Of a DNA stretch of 64,000 nucleotides, positions 33,687 through 44,558 are shown piece by piece. A program made the position numbers and the translations under genes. Below the pieces are notes generated by a model. That model did no database searches. It had not been told where the DNA came from and saw only the letters and a program-made list of their open reading frames with translations. Within the stretch, counting starts at the first letter, position 1, and every line of letters starts with the position of its first letter. Where the stretch lies: contig JAMXSV010000010.1 in NCBI GenBank assembly GCA_027559495.1, positions 1,674,001 to 1,738,000 of the forward strand. Reading direction: 5' to 3'. Source of the DNA: Aurifilum marmelostoma. Its lineage: Eukaryota; Ascomycota; Sordariomycetes; Diaporthales; Cryphonectriaceae.

Positions 33687-34404
33687 CCGACAACGTCGAC
33701 GGCATCGATCGCGATCTCCCCTCCACCACCTTCACAAGCCTTTTCGATACCCAGGGCCGTCTCCGACACGCTTTGCCTCTTATCGAATCCGAAATTGACA
33801 ACCAAACCTTTTCTCCTCTGCCTGCAGGCCGCCGTCCGACACACGCTCGCCCCACAGTCTTGCCCAGCGAGGCTCTTTGCGACCCACGACCTCTCAAAAA
33901 GAAGTGTCCCAGACGTACAGACACGCACCACGCCCACACGCCCACACTGCCTGCTAGAGAGCCTTCAACGAGGCCCAAGCTTCTGAGCCGCTGAGGGTAG
34001 ACATCTCGTCCTGTCTCTTTCTGGCAGCAACAAAGCTCACCTTTGACTCGCGCAACCTCACCTCCCAACCACCACCACCCTCCCAACCATACGCCGTCTG
34101 TCCTCTTTCCCCTCTCAAGTCTTGAGTCCTAGAATGGCCAACGTGAGCGCCCTCTGCCCTTGATCAATTGTTTACGTCTCGCCAGCCTATCAACATACCC
34201 CTCCCCCTCCCCGTGTATCCCTTCCTCTCTGACATAAGAACCACCCCCACCCTTGGTATTGTTGGGCGTGCTCCATCCAAACAACCCACCAACCCTTCCG
34301 TCGTACATATCGTCCTCCTTCCATCTGACTTCATCTCCTGCTGCAACCCTCCCCTTATTTTGCGCGACCACCCTTCCTCCCCCCTGTCTTCTATCTCGTC
34401 CAAA

Positions 34405-36685
34405 ATGTCTGGAGCCAACAAGCACATGGGCGCCTGGCGCACACCTCTCTCTACAAAGCCCAACAGCTCACATCCTCCCCACGAGCAGCAACCGCCCCGC
34501 CACTACAACAACCCCGGTGGCTACATGCCCAACGGTGGTGTTCCTCCTCCTCAGTCCGTCCCAGCCCCTGGTGCCGTTCCTCTTCTTCCCAACCAGGGCC
34601 GTATCATCGACACTGGATCTATCCGCATCCTCTGTGTCGCTGATGTTCGAGGTAAGCTTTCGTGCCTGTCCCATCGTCTCCCCGCCCCCGATAATCTGCC
34701 ATTCCGTTTGCTGACCCTCACCGACCTGTCTGCCTCCAATAGGTCACCTACGGTCATTCAATGAGCTCGCGAGGAAGGCCCAGGCCAACTATGTCATCCA
34801 TACCGGCGATTTCGGTTTCTACGATGAATCCTCTCTGGAACGCATCGCAGAGAAGTGAGTTCGGCGCAAAACAAAAAGAACGGGAAAAAGCTGAAGATGA
34901 GTATCTGGACATGTGGCTGACGAACAAACTCTGTTGCATAGGACCCTGAAGCATGTGGCCCAGTACTCTCCTCTTATAACTGAAGAGGTGAAGAAGGGAA
35001 TTGCGAACGGCGGACCAGGTTCTGTCAAGCAGCGATACAGGCCCGAGCAGCTGCCCCTCTCCGAGCTGCCCATGTTTGTCACCCCGAACCAAGGCAGCCC
35101 GGCCTACGAGCTCGAGATCCCCGTCTACACTGTCTGGGGCGCCTGCGAAGATGTACGAGTGCTGGAGAAGTTTCGTTCTAGAGAGTACCGAGTCAAGAAT
35201 CTTCACATCATCGACGAGGCTCAGTCCATGCTGCTCGAGGTGGCCGGTGTCAAGCTGAGGCTCCTCGGTCTTGGTGGAGCTGTGGTCATGCACAAGCTGT
35301 TCGACAATGGCGAGGGCCGGACGACCATTGCAGGGGGACAGGGCACCATGTGGACCACGTTGCTTCAGATGGGTGAGCTAGTTGATACCGCCAACAGGGT
35401 TTATGATCCGACCGAGACACGCGTTTTTGTCACTCACGCCTCACCCGCTCGTGAGGGTATCCTCAACCAGCTCTCTGTTAACCTCAAGGCCGACTTCTCC
35501 ATATCCGCTGGCCTGCACTTCCGCTATGGCAGCTCCTACAACGAGTTCAGCGTCAACCCCACCCTCGATCACTACCGCGGAAAGCTGGCTGCTAGCAAGG
35601 CATCCTTCAACGACGTGTGGGAGACGGTCAAGGCAGAGGTGGAGCCAGCCATCCAGCAGAACGAGGCGCAGCAGAGCCTGCTGAAGAACGCTCTGGGTGT
35701 GGTCGAGAAGATGCCTTCCCAGGCGGGCAGCGGCAATCCCTTTGGTGGCGCGCACGGCAGCACACCTGCCATGGGCCAGGTCGACGAGAGCGCGTTCAAG
35801 AACATGTGGAACTTCAACTTGGCGGATGCCGCATTCGGCTGGCTGGTGCTGGAGATACAGGACGGCCGGATCGGAACGGAAATGAAGGCTCAGGGTTTCA
35901 ACTTCTCACACCGGGGTGCCAAGCAGCAGCCAATGTCTGCGACTGCCGCACCACCTGTTGCTGCCACAGCATCGTCCGCCCCTGTTCCGACACCCGCACC
36001 TCAGCGCCAGCCTTCCGAGAAGCCAGCCAAGCAGTCACCAGCCCCTGCCCAGGCGAAACCCACGACACCGGCACCTGATAACAATACCAAGGAGAACGAG
36101 AAGCCTGCCAATGGAAACGCTCACGGACCCGAGGCCGCCGCACCATCGCCTGCGCCACCAAAGGCTAGCGACATCATCGGATTATTCGTTATGAACGCCT
36201 CGTCCGTGTCAGATGAGGAGCTCCGAAAGCTGTTCGCGCAGGAGGACCAGCCCAAGGTTGTGGAGGTAATCAAGTGGGGCCAGGCCAACAAGGTGGTGCA
36301 GTTCAAGACCACAGAAGACCGAGATGGTGCGCTGGAGCGACTGTCGGAGGAGCACAAGACGGGAGGCGACCGGTCCAAGCCTCTATTCAAGCTCTTCACG
36401 CCTCGTGCCAGGGACTTCACCGGCCGAACTGGCAACGCAGGCACATGGGGCAGCAGCCGGGGCGCAGCGTCAACCACCGGCCGCGGAAGCGGATACCAGA
36501 GCAGCGGCGCCGGTGGCACAGCGTCTGATAGTGAGGGCGCTGGCCGTCGTGGCGGTCGTGGCGCCCGTGGACGAGGGGGTGAGCGTGGTGGACGCGGCCG
36601 AGGCCGGGGTGGCGGTGGGCTGAAGGGTGAAGGTGGCAATGGCTCGCCTGCGCCGCCCGCTGCAGCACCTGCTGCAGAGTCCTAA
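34405..36685 (+). CDS. metallophosphoesterase-fold protein with RRM-like and RGG tail (DUF2433-type)
   Basis: Protein of unknown function, probably cytosolic or nuclear and RNA-associated. Exons 34405-34651, 34743-34854 and 34942-36685 give 700 residues. The first 350 residues follow the calcineurin-like phosphoesterase plan: ADVRGH (about 79-84), HTGDFGFYD (about 103), VWGACEDV and VTHASPAREG. Several usual metal ligands are replaced: Arg where DxH has its His, and Ala where GNxD has its Asn. This suggests a weakened or lost phosphatase activity. A Pro/Ala-rich linker follows, then an RRM-like stretch (about 530-595; DIIGLFVMNASSVSDEELRK). The C-terminus has an RGG/RG-rich tail (about 650-685). 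The overall layout fits fungal proteins annotated with DUF2433; that name is from memory and unverified. Confidence 0.85.
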
Positions 36686-37654
36686 ACAGACACTCCCTCC
36701 TCCGTGGCGTTGCAGCATACTTTTGTGGAAGCATGGGCTGAGGAACGGAGGACATAATATCCCGCGGTTGGGTTGTATGTGGCATGCAATGTTGGCGGCC
36801 CTCGTCCACCGGCTGTATTACACTTTTTGGGCGGTGGGCCTGATGGAGATGGAAAGCGTAATCACTGACTACGACACTCCATCTTCGACTCGCCAACAAA
36901 GAACCGTCATCGTCTCATAGTTTAGATCAGGACAGGCTTTCTTCTATTACCTTAGAGTCAGGCTCGGGAGGGAGGTACGCTGGTTTGCGTGAGGCAGGCG
37001 GGAGGCGTGTTGCGTACTTTTCTTTTCCCCACAAACATTTCTTTTTCCGACGCCCTTTTCTTCTTTTTCTCAACGACATAGTAGCTCTGAGCAATGTGTT
37101 TTCTTTCGGTCGTTTTCTTGTTAGGTTTCGGGGTAAAAGAAAAAAAGAATATCACTTGACGCGTTTGTTACTACTTGAGATTGCCTCTACGAGATACAGT
37201 GTTCTGCTATGATTTTAAGTGTGCATGATACTAAAGGTGGACAATCGGGAACCGATCATGAAGTGGACGCGTTAGTTTGATGGTCATGTTGCTATATGCT
37301 GTCCCTTGGCTTGAGTATAATCAAGTTGAGGCCATTAATTGGATATGTCGTTTGCATCAGCCATTCCTAACGGACGATGAGTGGTTGCACATCACACAGA
37401 GATGGGACGGAGAGTAGAGACTACGGGCAGAGAGAAATAGTCCAGGACATACATGCAAGCCCACAAATATTATATGGTCTCAACACATACTGGAGGATGG
37501 GCATTTCGCAAATGGAACTGCCCACAGCAGGAGGTAGTGCAGAATAGAGAGGGCGGAGTGATCCCTTTGATTGCTTTCTTCTATCTTGATTTGCTTTTTC
37601 TTTCTTTCTTTCCCTTGATTTTCTTTCTTGGAGAGGATACTGTCCTCAGTCCTC
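36686..37654. other. convergent intergenic region
   Basis: About 970 bases between two stop codons. It is rich in T and A from 37010 to 37150 and around 37570-37640. It should hold both 3' untranslated regions; no gene seen. Confidence 0.5.
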
Positions 37655-38774
37655 TTATTTCTCCAGCGGTTTCATCCCACGATGTATGGCAGCCACACCA
37701 CCCGTCAAGTCCTCCCAGCCGTCGCCGCCCACGACGAAGCCGGCGGCGAGGATCATGTCGCGGAACTCCTCCTGGCTGGGGAAGCGCTCGATGCTCTCGA
37801 CCAGGTACTGGTAGCTGTCGCGGTCGCCGGCGACGAGCTGGCCGATGAGGGGAATGGCGCCGAAGCTCCAGCGCTTGTAGACGGCGTTGAAGAGCGGGTA
37901 CCTGTCGACCTTTGAGAACTCGAGGACGGCGAGGACACCACCCGGCTTGAGGACGCGGTAGGCCTCGGCGAGGGCCAGGGGGATGTTGCTGAAGTTGCGG
38001 ATGCCAAAGGCGACGGTGTACAGGTCGACCGAGGCGTCGGGAACGCCGGCCGCGCGGAGGTCCTCGGCGTTGGCCTCGAGGAAGGAGAGGGCGGCCTGCT
38101 GGGAGGCCGGGAGGGCGAGGGAGCGCTGGCGGCCCACGGCGAGCATGGACGGGTTGATATCGGAGATGGTCACGCGCACGTTGGGGTTGGCGTTGTGGTT
38201 GTGGGCGTGGGCTAGGTGGCGGAAGGCGATGTCACCGGTGCCGCCGGCTATGTCGAGGATGTGCTGGGGCGGTGGTGGGGTGTTGGGCGGGTGGGAGCCT
38301 GGATTGAGGGTCGAGACGTAGTGATCTCTGGTTCAAGGGAAGGAGCCAGTGGTTAGCAACATGATCGAGAAAGAGGCCAAGACGAGCGACAGAGAGAGAG
38401 GGAGGGAGGGAGGAGGAGTGAATTGGTGGTGCTGCTGCTGCTTACTTCCACACACGGTGCCAACCAAAGGACATCAGGTCATTCATGCGGTCGTACGTCT
38501 CGGCGACACTGCTGAACACCTCGGCCACGCGCTGCGTCTTCTCTGACTCGGTGACCGTCTCGAAGCCAAAGTGCGTCTCGCGATCCATCCTGTTCGCGCC
38601 GGCTGCCCCGTTACCACCACTGCTGCTGCTCGTATTCGTCGTCGTCGTCGTCCCGTCGCGCGCAGCGTCTGTCGACGAGAACGCTCGCGAGCATAATGGT
38701 ATTATGGACCTCCTCTGTGGCACAGACCGTATGCACCGCGCCCCCGCTCTGAGAATATGCCTTGGTGCGGACAT
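37655..38774 (-). CDS. COQ5: COQ5, ubiquinone C-methyltransferase, mitochondrial
   Basis: SAM-dependent methyltransferase that methylates the benzoquinol ring of the coenzyme Q precursor in the mitochondrial matrix, as part of the CoQ synthome. Exons 38446-38774 and 37655-38327 give 333 residues, close to other fungal Coq5 proteins. The N-terminus is basic and hydroxylated (SAPRHILRAGARCIRSVPQR), a good mitochondrial presequence. The SAM motif is DIAGGTGDIAFRHL, followed by the family segments SDINPSMLAVGR and FGIRNFSNI. The C-terminal signature around VDRYPLFNAVYKRWSF is also present. A Ser/Thr/Gly-rich insert of about 25 residues lies between the presequence and the HFGFETV start of the mature part. 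The start is the ATG at 38774; the frame is open seven codons further but has no ATG there. Confidence 0.95.
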
Positions 38775-38991
38775 TGTGAACAGACGGAGACCCAATCGAC
38801 CCCAAAGAGCGCTGGGTGTGAAGGTGGAAAAAGAAATAGAGTATGATGAAAGTTCATGACCGGGGTAGACCCTTTTCGACAGGGGAGAGGTAGATTTCCC
38901 CTTCGGAGGGGAGACAGGGGGCTACCCCTGCTGCCGAGCTCGGCGCCGACGCTCTCGCCGGGGAAAGTCGTCAATGACGCCTGCCCTTTTT

Positions 38992-39138
38992 CTAAACTTC
39001 GGCGTGCTCCGCAGCCCTGGACTGCAGCATCGCCCGAGTGAATTCGCTGACCCACTTGCGCGCCTGGTAGGCGGCGAACGCGACGAAGAGGATGGAGAGG
39101 AGGATTGCGAGGAAGATGGCGATATTATTGTCTGGCAT
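38992..39138 (-). CDS. predicted 48-residue single-pass membrane microprotein
   Basis: A small ATG-started frame, 217 bases upstream of COQ5 on the same strand. It reads as a short polar N-terminus (MPDNN), one strong hydrophobic helix (IAIFLAILLSILFVAFAAY) and a basic then mixed C-terminal tail (QARKWVSEFTRAML). This layout is typical of mitochondrial or ER microproteins. The frame remains open about 78 codons upstream without an ATG, and that extension contains a presequence-like stretch (LLLKTTLRFSSTSRA). A spliced longer form is therefore possible. I do not recognise a family. Confidence 0.45.
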   Translation of the reverse strand: MPDNNIAIFLAILLSILFVAFAAYQARKWVSEFTRAMLQSRAAEHAEV

Positions 39139-39955
39139 GGTTTGCTGTTGGGCGCGGGATGTACTGGAGAAGCGAAGCGTTGTTTTGAGAAGAAGGTTTT
39201 GGAGATGCTGGCTTGGTACTGATGCTTTTTGACCGCACTGAAGCTTGATGGAAACGGAGACGTATTCGAGTCTGGGCTCAGGTAGGAGAGGGAAGGCTGT
39301 ATGATTTGGGAGATCTGCGGAAAGGATGGGACGCGAGGGAGTAGGATCAGAGAAACCATGTCCAGAGTTCAATGTCTACCCTCTGGCTGTGGGACCAAAG
39401 TTTGCACTCAGCACCTTCGGCCTATTCGACATCAGATGGTGCAGCTTTTGAACTTTTGGAGAGCCATGTGCGGGTCATCCTGGACCTGAGATGAGGCATA
39501 GCCTTGCTTGTCCAGACTGATGGCACAGTGTCGGTGAAGGCTCACGCTTCACACAAGCTGTGTTCGTCACTGGATTAGTCAGTAATTCATATAGACTCAG
39601 ATTTTCCAGGAAACAATCTCATGACCTCAGTTTGTGACTACATACAAGCTCCTGGGAAGATCTATGAGTCTGAAGATGATATGGACAAGTGCAGAACAGC
39701 AGGGCCACAGATATTATCACTCTTGAATCATGATATCAATACATGCCCTTTCTCAAGATTCACATCTCCATTGTATCTCTTTGCATGCCTTGACAGATGG
39801 TAGGTCCTGACTACCCATAGGTGTAGTGGTATCTGTTGGTACCTAATCCGTCACCGCTTTGTCTGTCATCTATGAACCACTAGGCTTGCCACTGTTGAAA
39901 AAAATCGAGTAATTGTAGGAGGCACTGATAGATATCATAGTGGACCATAAAACAG
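39139..39955. other. intergenic
   Basis: About 0.8 kb of AT-rich DNA between the microprotein candidate and the stop codon of the E1 alpha gene. No supported feature. Confidence 0.5.
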
Positions 39956-41403
39956 TTATTTCAAACTGTCTTTACCTCCATCAAAATCATTCACATCATA
40001 CTCATCTGGATACCTTTCAATGAGGTCCCTGAGCTCTGCCATCTGACCCCTGATCTCGGGTGTGAGCTCTTCATAAACATCCTCAAACATGGCCCTGATG
40101 GGCGGCTTCTTCTCCTTTTCAGCCTCTTGGAATGCCTTCAACAGATCCCTCCTAATCCCCTCTCTGGCTTCCTTCTCCTTGGTCTCATCCCAAATCCCCT
40201 TGGTCTCCATCCATTTCCGCAGACGCGAGATTGGGTTGTCCCGCCTCTTCCACTCCTCGACCTCCACCCTCGCGCGGTACGCAAAGGAGTCGTCGCTCGT
40301 GCTGTGGTGGCCGATGCGATACGTCAAGGCCTCGATCAGTACGGGCTTTCCTCCATCCTGCAAAGCCATCTTCCTTGCCCGCTTGGTGGCCTCGCGGATT
40401 GCCCATATATCATTTCCGTCCACGCGCACCGTCTCGATGCCATACCCCACACCCCTCGAGGCGATGCCGTCGCCGCGGTACTGCTCAAGCACCGGGGTGG
40501 AGATGCTGTAGCCGTTGTTGCGGCAGATAAAGATGACGGGGCAGGATCTGGTGGCGGCGATGTTCAGGGCCGCATGGAAGTCGCCCTCGGAAGCGGCGCC
40601 CTCGCCAAAATAGACAACGGCTACACGCGGTGGGACTGAGGGGTTGTGCATATGCTGCATCTTGAGCGCGTATGCGGCGCCAGAAGCGTGTGGAATCTGG
40701 GTTGCGAGGGGGGGACGAAATGGTATGCTGTTTCGGGCAAACGCTCAGTCAGTCTATCCATGTACCGTAGCAGAGGGCTATCTAGACTGGCACGTACAAT
40801 ATTCAACTCCCTGCTCCCATAATGCACGGGCATATTTCTGCCCCTGCCCGGGTCCTTCTTGTTGGCAAACAGCTGATTCATGAAATCTCTCGGTGTGAAA
40901 CCCCTCTGTGCAAATACCCCCTGTTCACGATACTGGCAGAAGATGACGTCCTCTTTTGTCAGGGCGCTCGCGGAACCGACGGTCACGGCCTCCTCGCCGG
41001 CTGACACCATATAGAAGCTGATGCGGCCCTGCCGCTGGGAGTCAAACATGACGATGTCCATGATAGACACCAACAGCATGTTTCGATACAGCTTGATGAC
41101 CTCCTCATCAGTGAGATCGGGCTTGAAGGAGGAGTCGACCACGTGCCCGTTCTGATCGACGGCTCGGTAGGTAGGCATGGCCTCGTGCGAGGCGGGCTGT
41201 TCGAACGAGAGGGCATTGGTGAAGGCAGACTTGACGGCACCGGGAAACTGGACGTATTTCGAGTCGGGACGCTGAGAGAGTGATCCAGCGTGACGATGAG
41301 CAGCGGGAGGGATGGACGTGATGGCGGCTCCCCTCGACGATCGTAAGAGGGGGCGCGGCCCTGCAAGGGAAGGCGCGAGGCCTGAGAGACGGCGGATCTT
41401 CAT
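39956..41403 (-). CDS. branched-chain 2-oxoacid dehydrogenase E1 alpha, apparent frameshift
   Basis: Thiamine-diphosphate-dependent subunit of the mitochondrial complex that oxidatively decarboxylates the 2-oxoacids of Leu, Ile and Val. Exons are 40798-41403 and 39956-40727. The N-terminus is a presequence (MKIRRLSGLAPSLAGPRPLL). The cofactor motif runs from GEGAASEGD to NNGYSIST, and the phosphorylation-loop region is YRIGHHSTSDDS, all as expected. The splice at GTACGT joins NI to HTISSP, but the seven-G run at 40708-40714 contains one base too many to continue into LATQIPHASGAAYALK. With six G, exon 2 is an exact multiple of three and the protein is 458 residues. Everything else is intact, so a homopolymer error is more likely than gene decay. 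Confidence 0.9.
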
Positions 41404-43153
41404 GTTGATGGCGAGGCCTCGAGTGAACCGACGAGATAAGAAAACATGGAGTCGTAGGAGGAATCGGGACCGAGGACCTATAATTGCATGCTATAAAGGC
41501 TCTCGAGCCTCTAGCCCTCGAGAGAGGGAAGGAGGGTGTTGTTGTCTGTCCGACGGCATTGTCACTGTTGAGGTTGAGCCGCGGCTGTGGAAGCCGACGT
41601 CATCTAAGGCCGACAGAAACCGCTGCGCGTGCTCTCAGATGCAGATCGGACGCTGCTCCTGCTGGGTCATGATCAGGTATTGCCTTGAGGTTGACTATTC
41701 ATCTGAACAGTTGTTTGATTCAGACATGGCTACTGTTCTAGAAATACTAGCCATTATGTTTTGGGGATATAGGAAGGAGAGGAGTATTGCAATACCACGA
41801 AACCTGGAGAGGAGCTGGGATTCCTTACGCACCCCCCGAAAGATATCCGATCTCGGACCGAATCCCAGGTATAGTAACACAACATCAAGCTCAGTGGCTT
41901 ACAAGGCTGAATTGACAGCAGGTGTCCTGCCCCCCAAGTCCAGCTAGCTCTACTACGACCTTAATCGACTAACAGTCAGGAAGTGGCGCTACCCACGTGA
42001 TGACCGACCTCTTTTGTTTTCCTTTTCTTTTTCTTCCTTTTTTATTTTTTTTTTTTTTTTTCATTTCACCTTCCAGCTGCTCTGATTCCTGACTTGCTAC
42101 CACTCTGCCTTCTTGTGCCATGCAGGGTCCAACGGAAACAACCACTGTCCGCCCCACCCCGCCGTGACTGCCCACCAAAGTCCACATTGAGAGGTTGGCG
42201 TATGCCGTCATGCCCAATATGCGATACGTGCGCTATGTGACAAGACGAAAGGCACCCAGCTGTCGCAAGACTAAATAAAAATTTTAAATCAGGTGTGGGT
42301 TGAGTTAATCAAGAAGGGGAAGACCATCTACTATGGTGAGCGTGTATGAGATGAAAACAGCTGAGAAACCTGTGCCGAACCTGTCGTAGGTCGTGAACGG
42401 ATATACATGCAGTACATAAGTACTGGTTATACATAGTAGTGCTGAGATCGTTGAATGAACATGGGTTGATAAAGTGGCGTCAATTAAGACAGGCCAGGAT
42501 GAACGCGATAGCGTTGGGTAGGGCGTGAGTGGTCCCAGGGGATAGGTGGGTGAGTACTGGTCTCAGCGGCCAGGAGAGGCTAGGCGCAGTGCCATTCGGT
42601 TTCCCCCGTCAGGCCTTGCTGGGACAGGGCCGCCAAAGGCATCTGGGACAGGGCACTTGGCACCTGGTCTGGCACCTTCAGCCGTAGCCGCCGCGCTGCA
42701 ACCATGAGACCAGCCATGCCTGAGTGCCTGCCAGGCGCGGTTCAGGACAACCTCTGGATCTCAGACCGGGGGGGGGGGGTGGTTTGGTTCAGGCTGGTTC
42801 AGTGAGGGGGTGGGCCCTGCCCTAGTGGACAGGGAGAGGGAGAGGGAGAGAGGTGTGTGTGCGTTACAGTAGTAGCCTGGGCCCGCGCCATAGCACCATA
42901 GTAGGTGGTGCGGCACTGCGTAGGACTGCCTGCTGCACTGGTACTGTACGGCACGGAGTATGTAGTAATCAGCTTCCGGACCTCATCTCGATTGAACCAG
43001 TCCCCCCCCCCAACGGACGACCATCCGTCCTTCTTCCCACCCTTCGAGCCTCCCCACGACGACCACCAGTCGAACCACGATAGTCTTCTCCCCCTCAACT
43101 CTGCGAAGATAAACAAAGATCCGCTGTCGCCATCCCTCATGGCGGCATAACTC
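41404..43153. other. intergenic, low-complexity tracts
   Basis: About 1.75 kb with no credible gene. It has a T-rich tract (42012-42062), a GA-rich patch (about 42829-42851) and a G12 run (42768-42779). The end near 41404 should be the E1 alpha promoter. Confidence 0.5.
42768..42779. repeat. G12 homopolymer
   Basis: Twelve consecutive G in intergenic DNA. Length is likely uncertain given the homopolymer errors inferred elsewhere in the window. Confidence 0.8.
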
Positions 43154-43753
43154 ATGGCAGAACGAAGTACCACAAACGGCCACTGGAACCAGCGCTCGTC
43201 GACGTCCTTGTCCACGTCCCCATCAGCTCAGGCTCAGGCTGTTGAACTTGGCCCTGAACGCACAGCGCCTTCCTCGTCCTACTCGTCCGCATCCTCGCCC
43301 CGCTCGTCCTTGTCGCTGTCACAAGCACAGTCCCAGTCCCATTCGCTGCCCGACTCAACCCAGACAACCTCCTCCTCCTCTAACGCGACCTCCTCCTCTC
43401 TTGCCATTTCCAACCCGTACGAGCAACACCATCCGCACGCAGGCGCTGCGCCTGGCCAAGCTGCGCCGATAGGAAGAAGAAGAGCCGCGCCCGGCGTAGA
43501 CATCAATCATACAAGCCCGCTAGGCTCAACACGCCGAGGTCCTTCCTCCTCCTACACCTCCTTCCCGCCATCCTCAGCTGCTGCTCCTGCTCCTGCTGCT
43601 GCTGCTGCTGCCGCCGCCCCAGTGATTGGCGGCAATAGACCACCAAGGTACATATCAACCTACTTCCCTACATATCCTCTGGCACCCTCCATGACTGCAC
43701 CGCTTGTACCCTTCTTGTCACCCCAATGCAGGGGCACATCACAAGCCTACTAA
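43154..43753 (+). CDS. hypothetical Ser/Ala-rich protein (doubtful)
   Basis: An ATG-started frame of 199 residues. The first half is almost entirely Ser, Thr, Gln and Pro; a poly-alanine run (residues about 140-155) comes from a CTG/GCT trinucleotide repeat. The last 40 residues look slightly more ordered (PPRYISTYFPTYPLAPSM). No domain is recognised. It may be a real disordered protein, or part of a long leader of the HECT ligase gene, since the whole region to 44558 is C/T-rich. The stop codon falls just before a CA microsatellite. Confidence 0.3.
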   Translation: MAERSTTNGHWNQRSSTSLSTSPSAQAQAVELGPERTAPSSSYSSASSPRSSLSLSQAQSQSHSLPDSTQTTSSSSNATSSSLAISNPYEQHHPHAGAAPGQAAPIGRRRAAPGVDINHTSPLGSTRRGPSSSYTSFPPSSAAAPAPAAAAAAAAPVIGGNRPPRYISTYFPTYPLAPSMTAPLVPFLSPQCRGTSQAY

Positions 43754-43756
43754 GGC

Positions 43757-43774
43757 CACACACACACACACACA
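43757..43774. repeat. (CA)n microsatellite
   Basis: About nine CA units directly after the stop codon of the doubtful Ser/Ala-rich frame. Confidence 0.85.
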
Positions 43775-44558
43775 TGAGTAGTTATATCACCTTTTCAAGT
43801 ACCATCCTTGCCACCAAGCACCCTGCATCTCTCCTTCATCCCTGGTTGGTCTTTACGTGCGGAATCATCAGGAGGCTCCCCCCACCTTCAGCTCACTCGG
43901 GCCAAGCTTGAACCCCCCTCCCTCCCAAACACCTCCAAAAGCGCACTCCATTCGGTCCAGATCAGATCTGTCCCTCCCTCTGCCAGCTTGCAGCCCTTCA
44001 GACCCAGGAAGAGGCCTCGAGATCCTCTTCTATCTCTGTCAGTCGTTAGTGGGCAGTTCCAGACCAGGCAGTGTTCTACATCGGATCGAATCGGGCTGGT
44101 GCTTGTGCCTGCTCAAGCTGGTGACTCCCGGGCTTGACCTTCCGTCATCCAGTAGGGTCCTGCTGGGGTCTGTGGATTTTTGGGGACATCAACCTCCACC
44201 AAATAATCCAACAGCACCAAGCTGCAACTACAACCACACAACCACGCACACCACGCACACGCACAACTACACAAGCACCATTTTATCAGCTTCTAACCCA
44301 ACAACACCAACACTCGCTGCCAACTGAGCCTCCATCTCTCTGGCGGTTCCGTTTAAAGATCCCAAACTCTCCAGCAACACCGTCAATCACCTGGCCACCT
44401 TCGTTCCGCCCTCGTCCACCCTCCACACTTCCATTCCCTCTCGTCACTTTCCTTTTACTTTGATTTGGTCTCTCTCGCGCCCCATCAGCACGGCTGCCTG
44501 TTCGACGGACAGTCACAAATCCTCCATCAAATGATGAAACTAGTCGTGACATTTACTC
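43775..44558. other. C/T-rich presumed leader of the HECT ligase gene
   Basis: About 0.8 kb, rich in C, A and T on the + strand with few G. This is a composition often seen in long leaders of fungal genes. Small frames in it are low complexity and I do not call them. Confidence 0.4.

Larger units (their letters stand above)
32745..34404. other. intergenic between Zds1-like and metallophosphoesterase-like genes
   Basis: About 1.7 kb. The right part (from about 33650) is C/T-rich on the + strand and is probably leader of the next gene. A short ATG-GCC-AAC followed by GTGAGC at 34134 could be a non-coding exon edge or an upstream reading frame. A 102-codon frame on the - strand is listed separately at low confidence. 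Confidence 0.5.

Noticed and set aside
33573..33994. two overlapping + strand frames of more than 130 codons
   Set aside because: Both are low complexity, overlap each other and lie in the presumed leader of the phosphoesterase-like gene.
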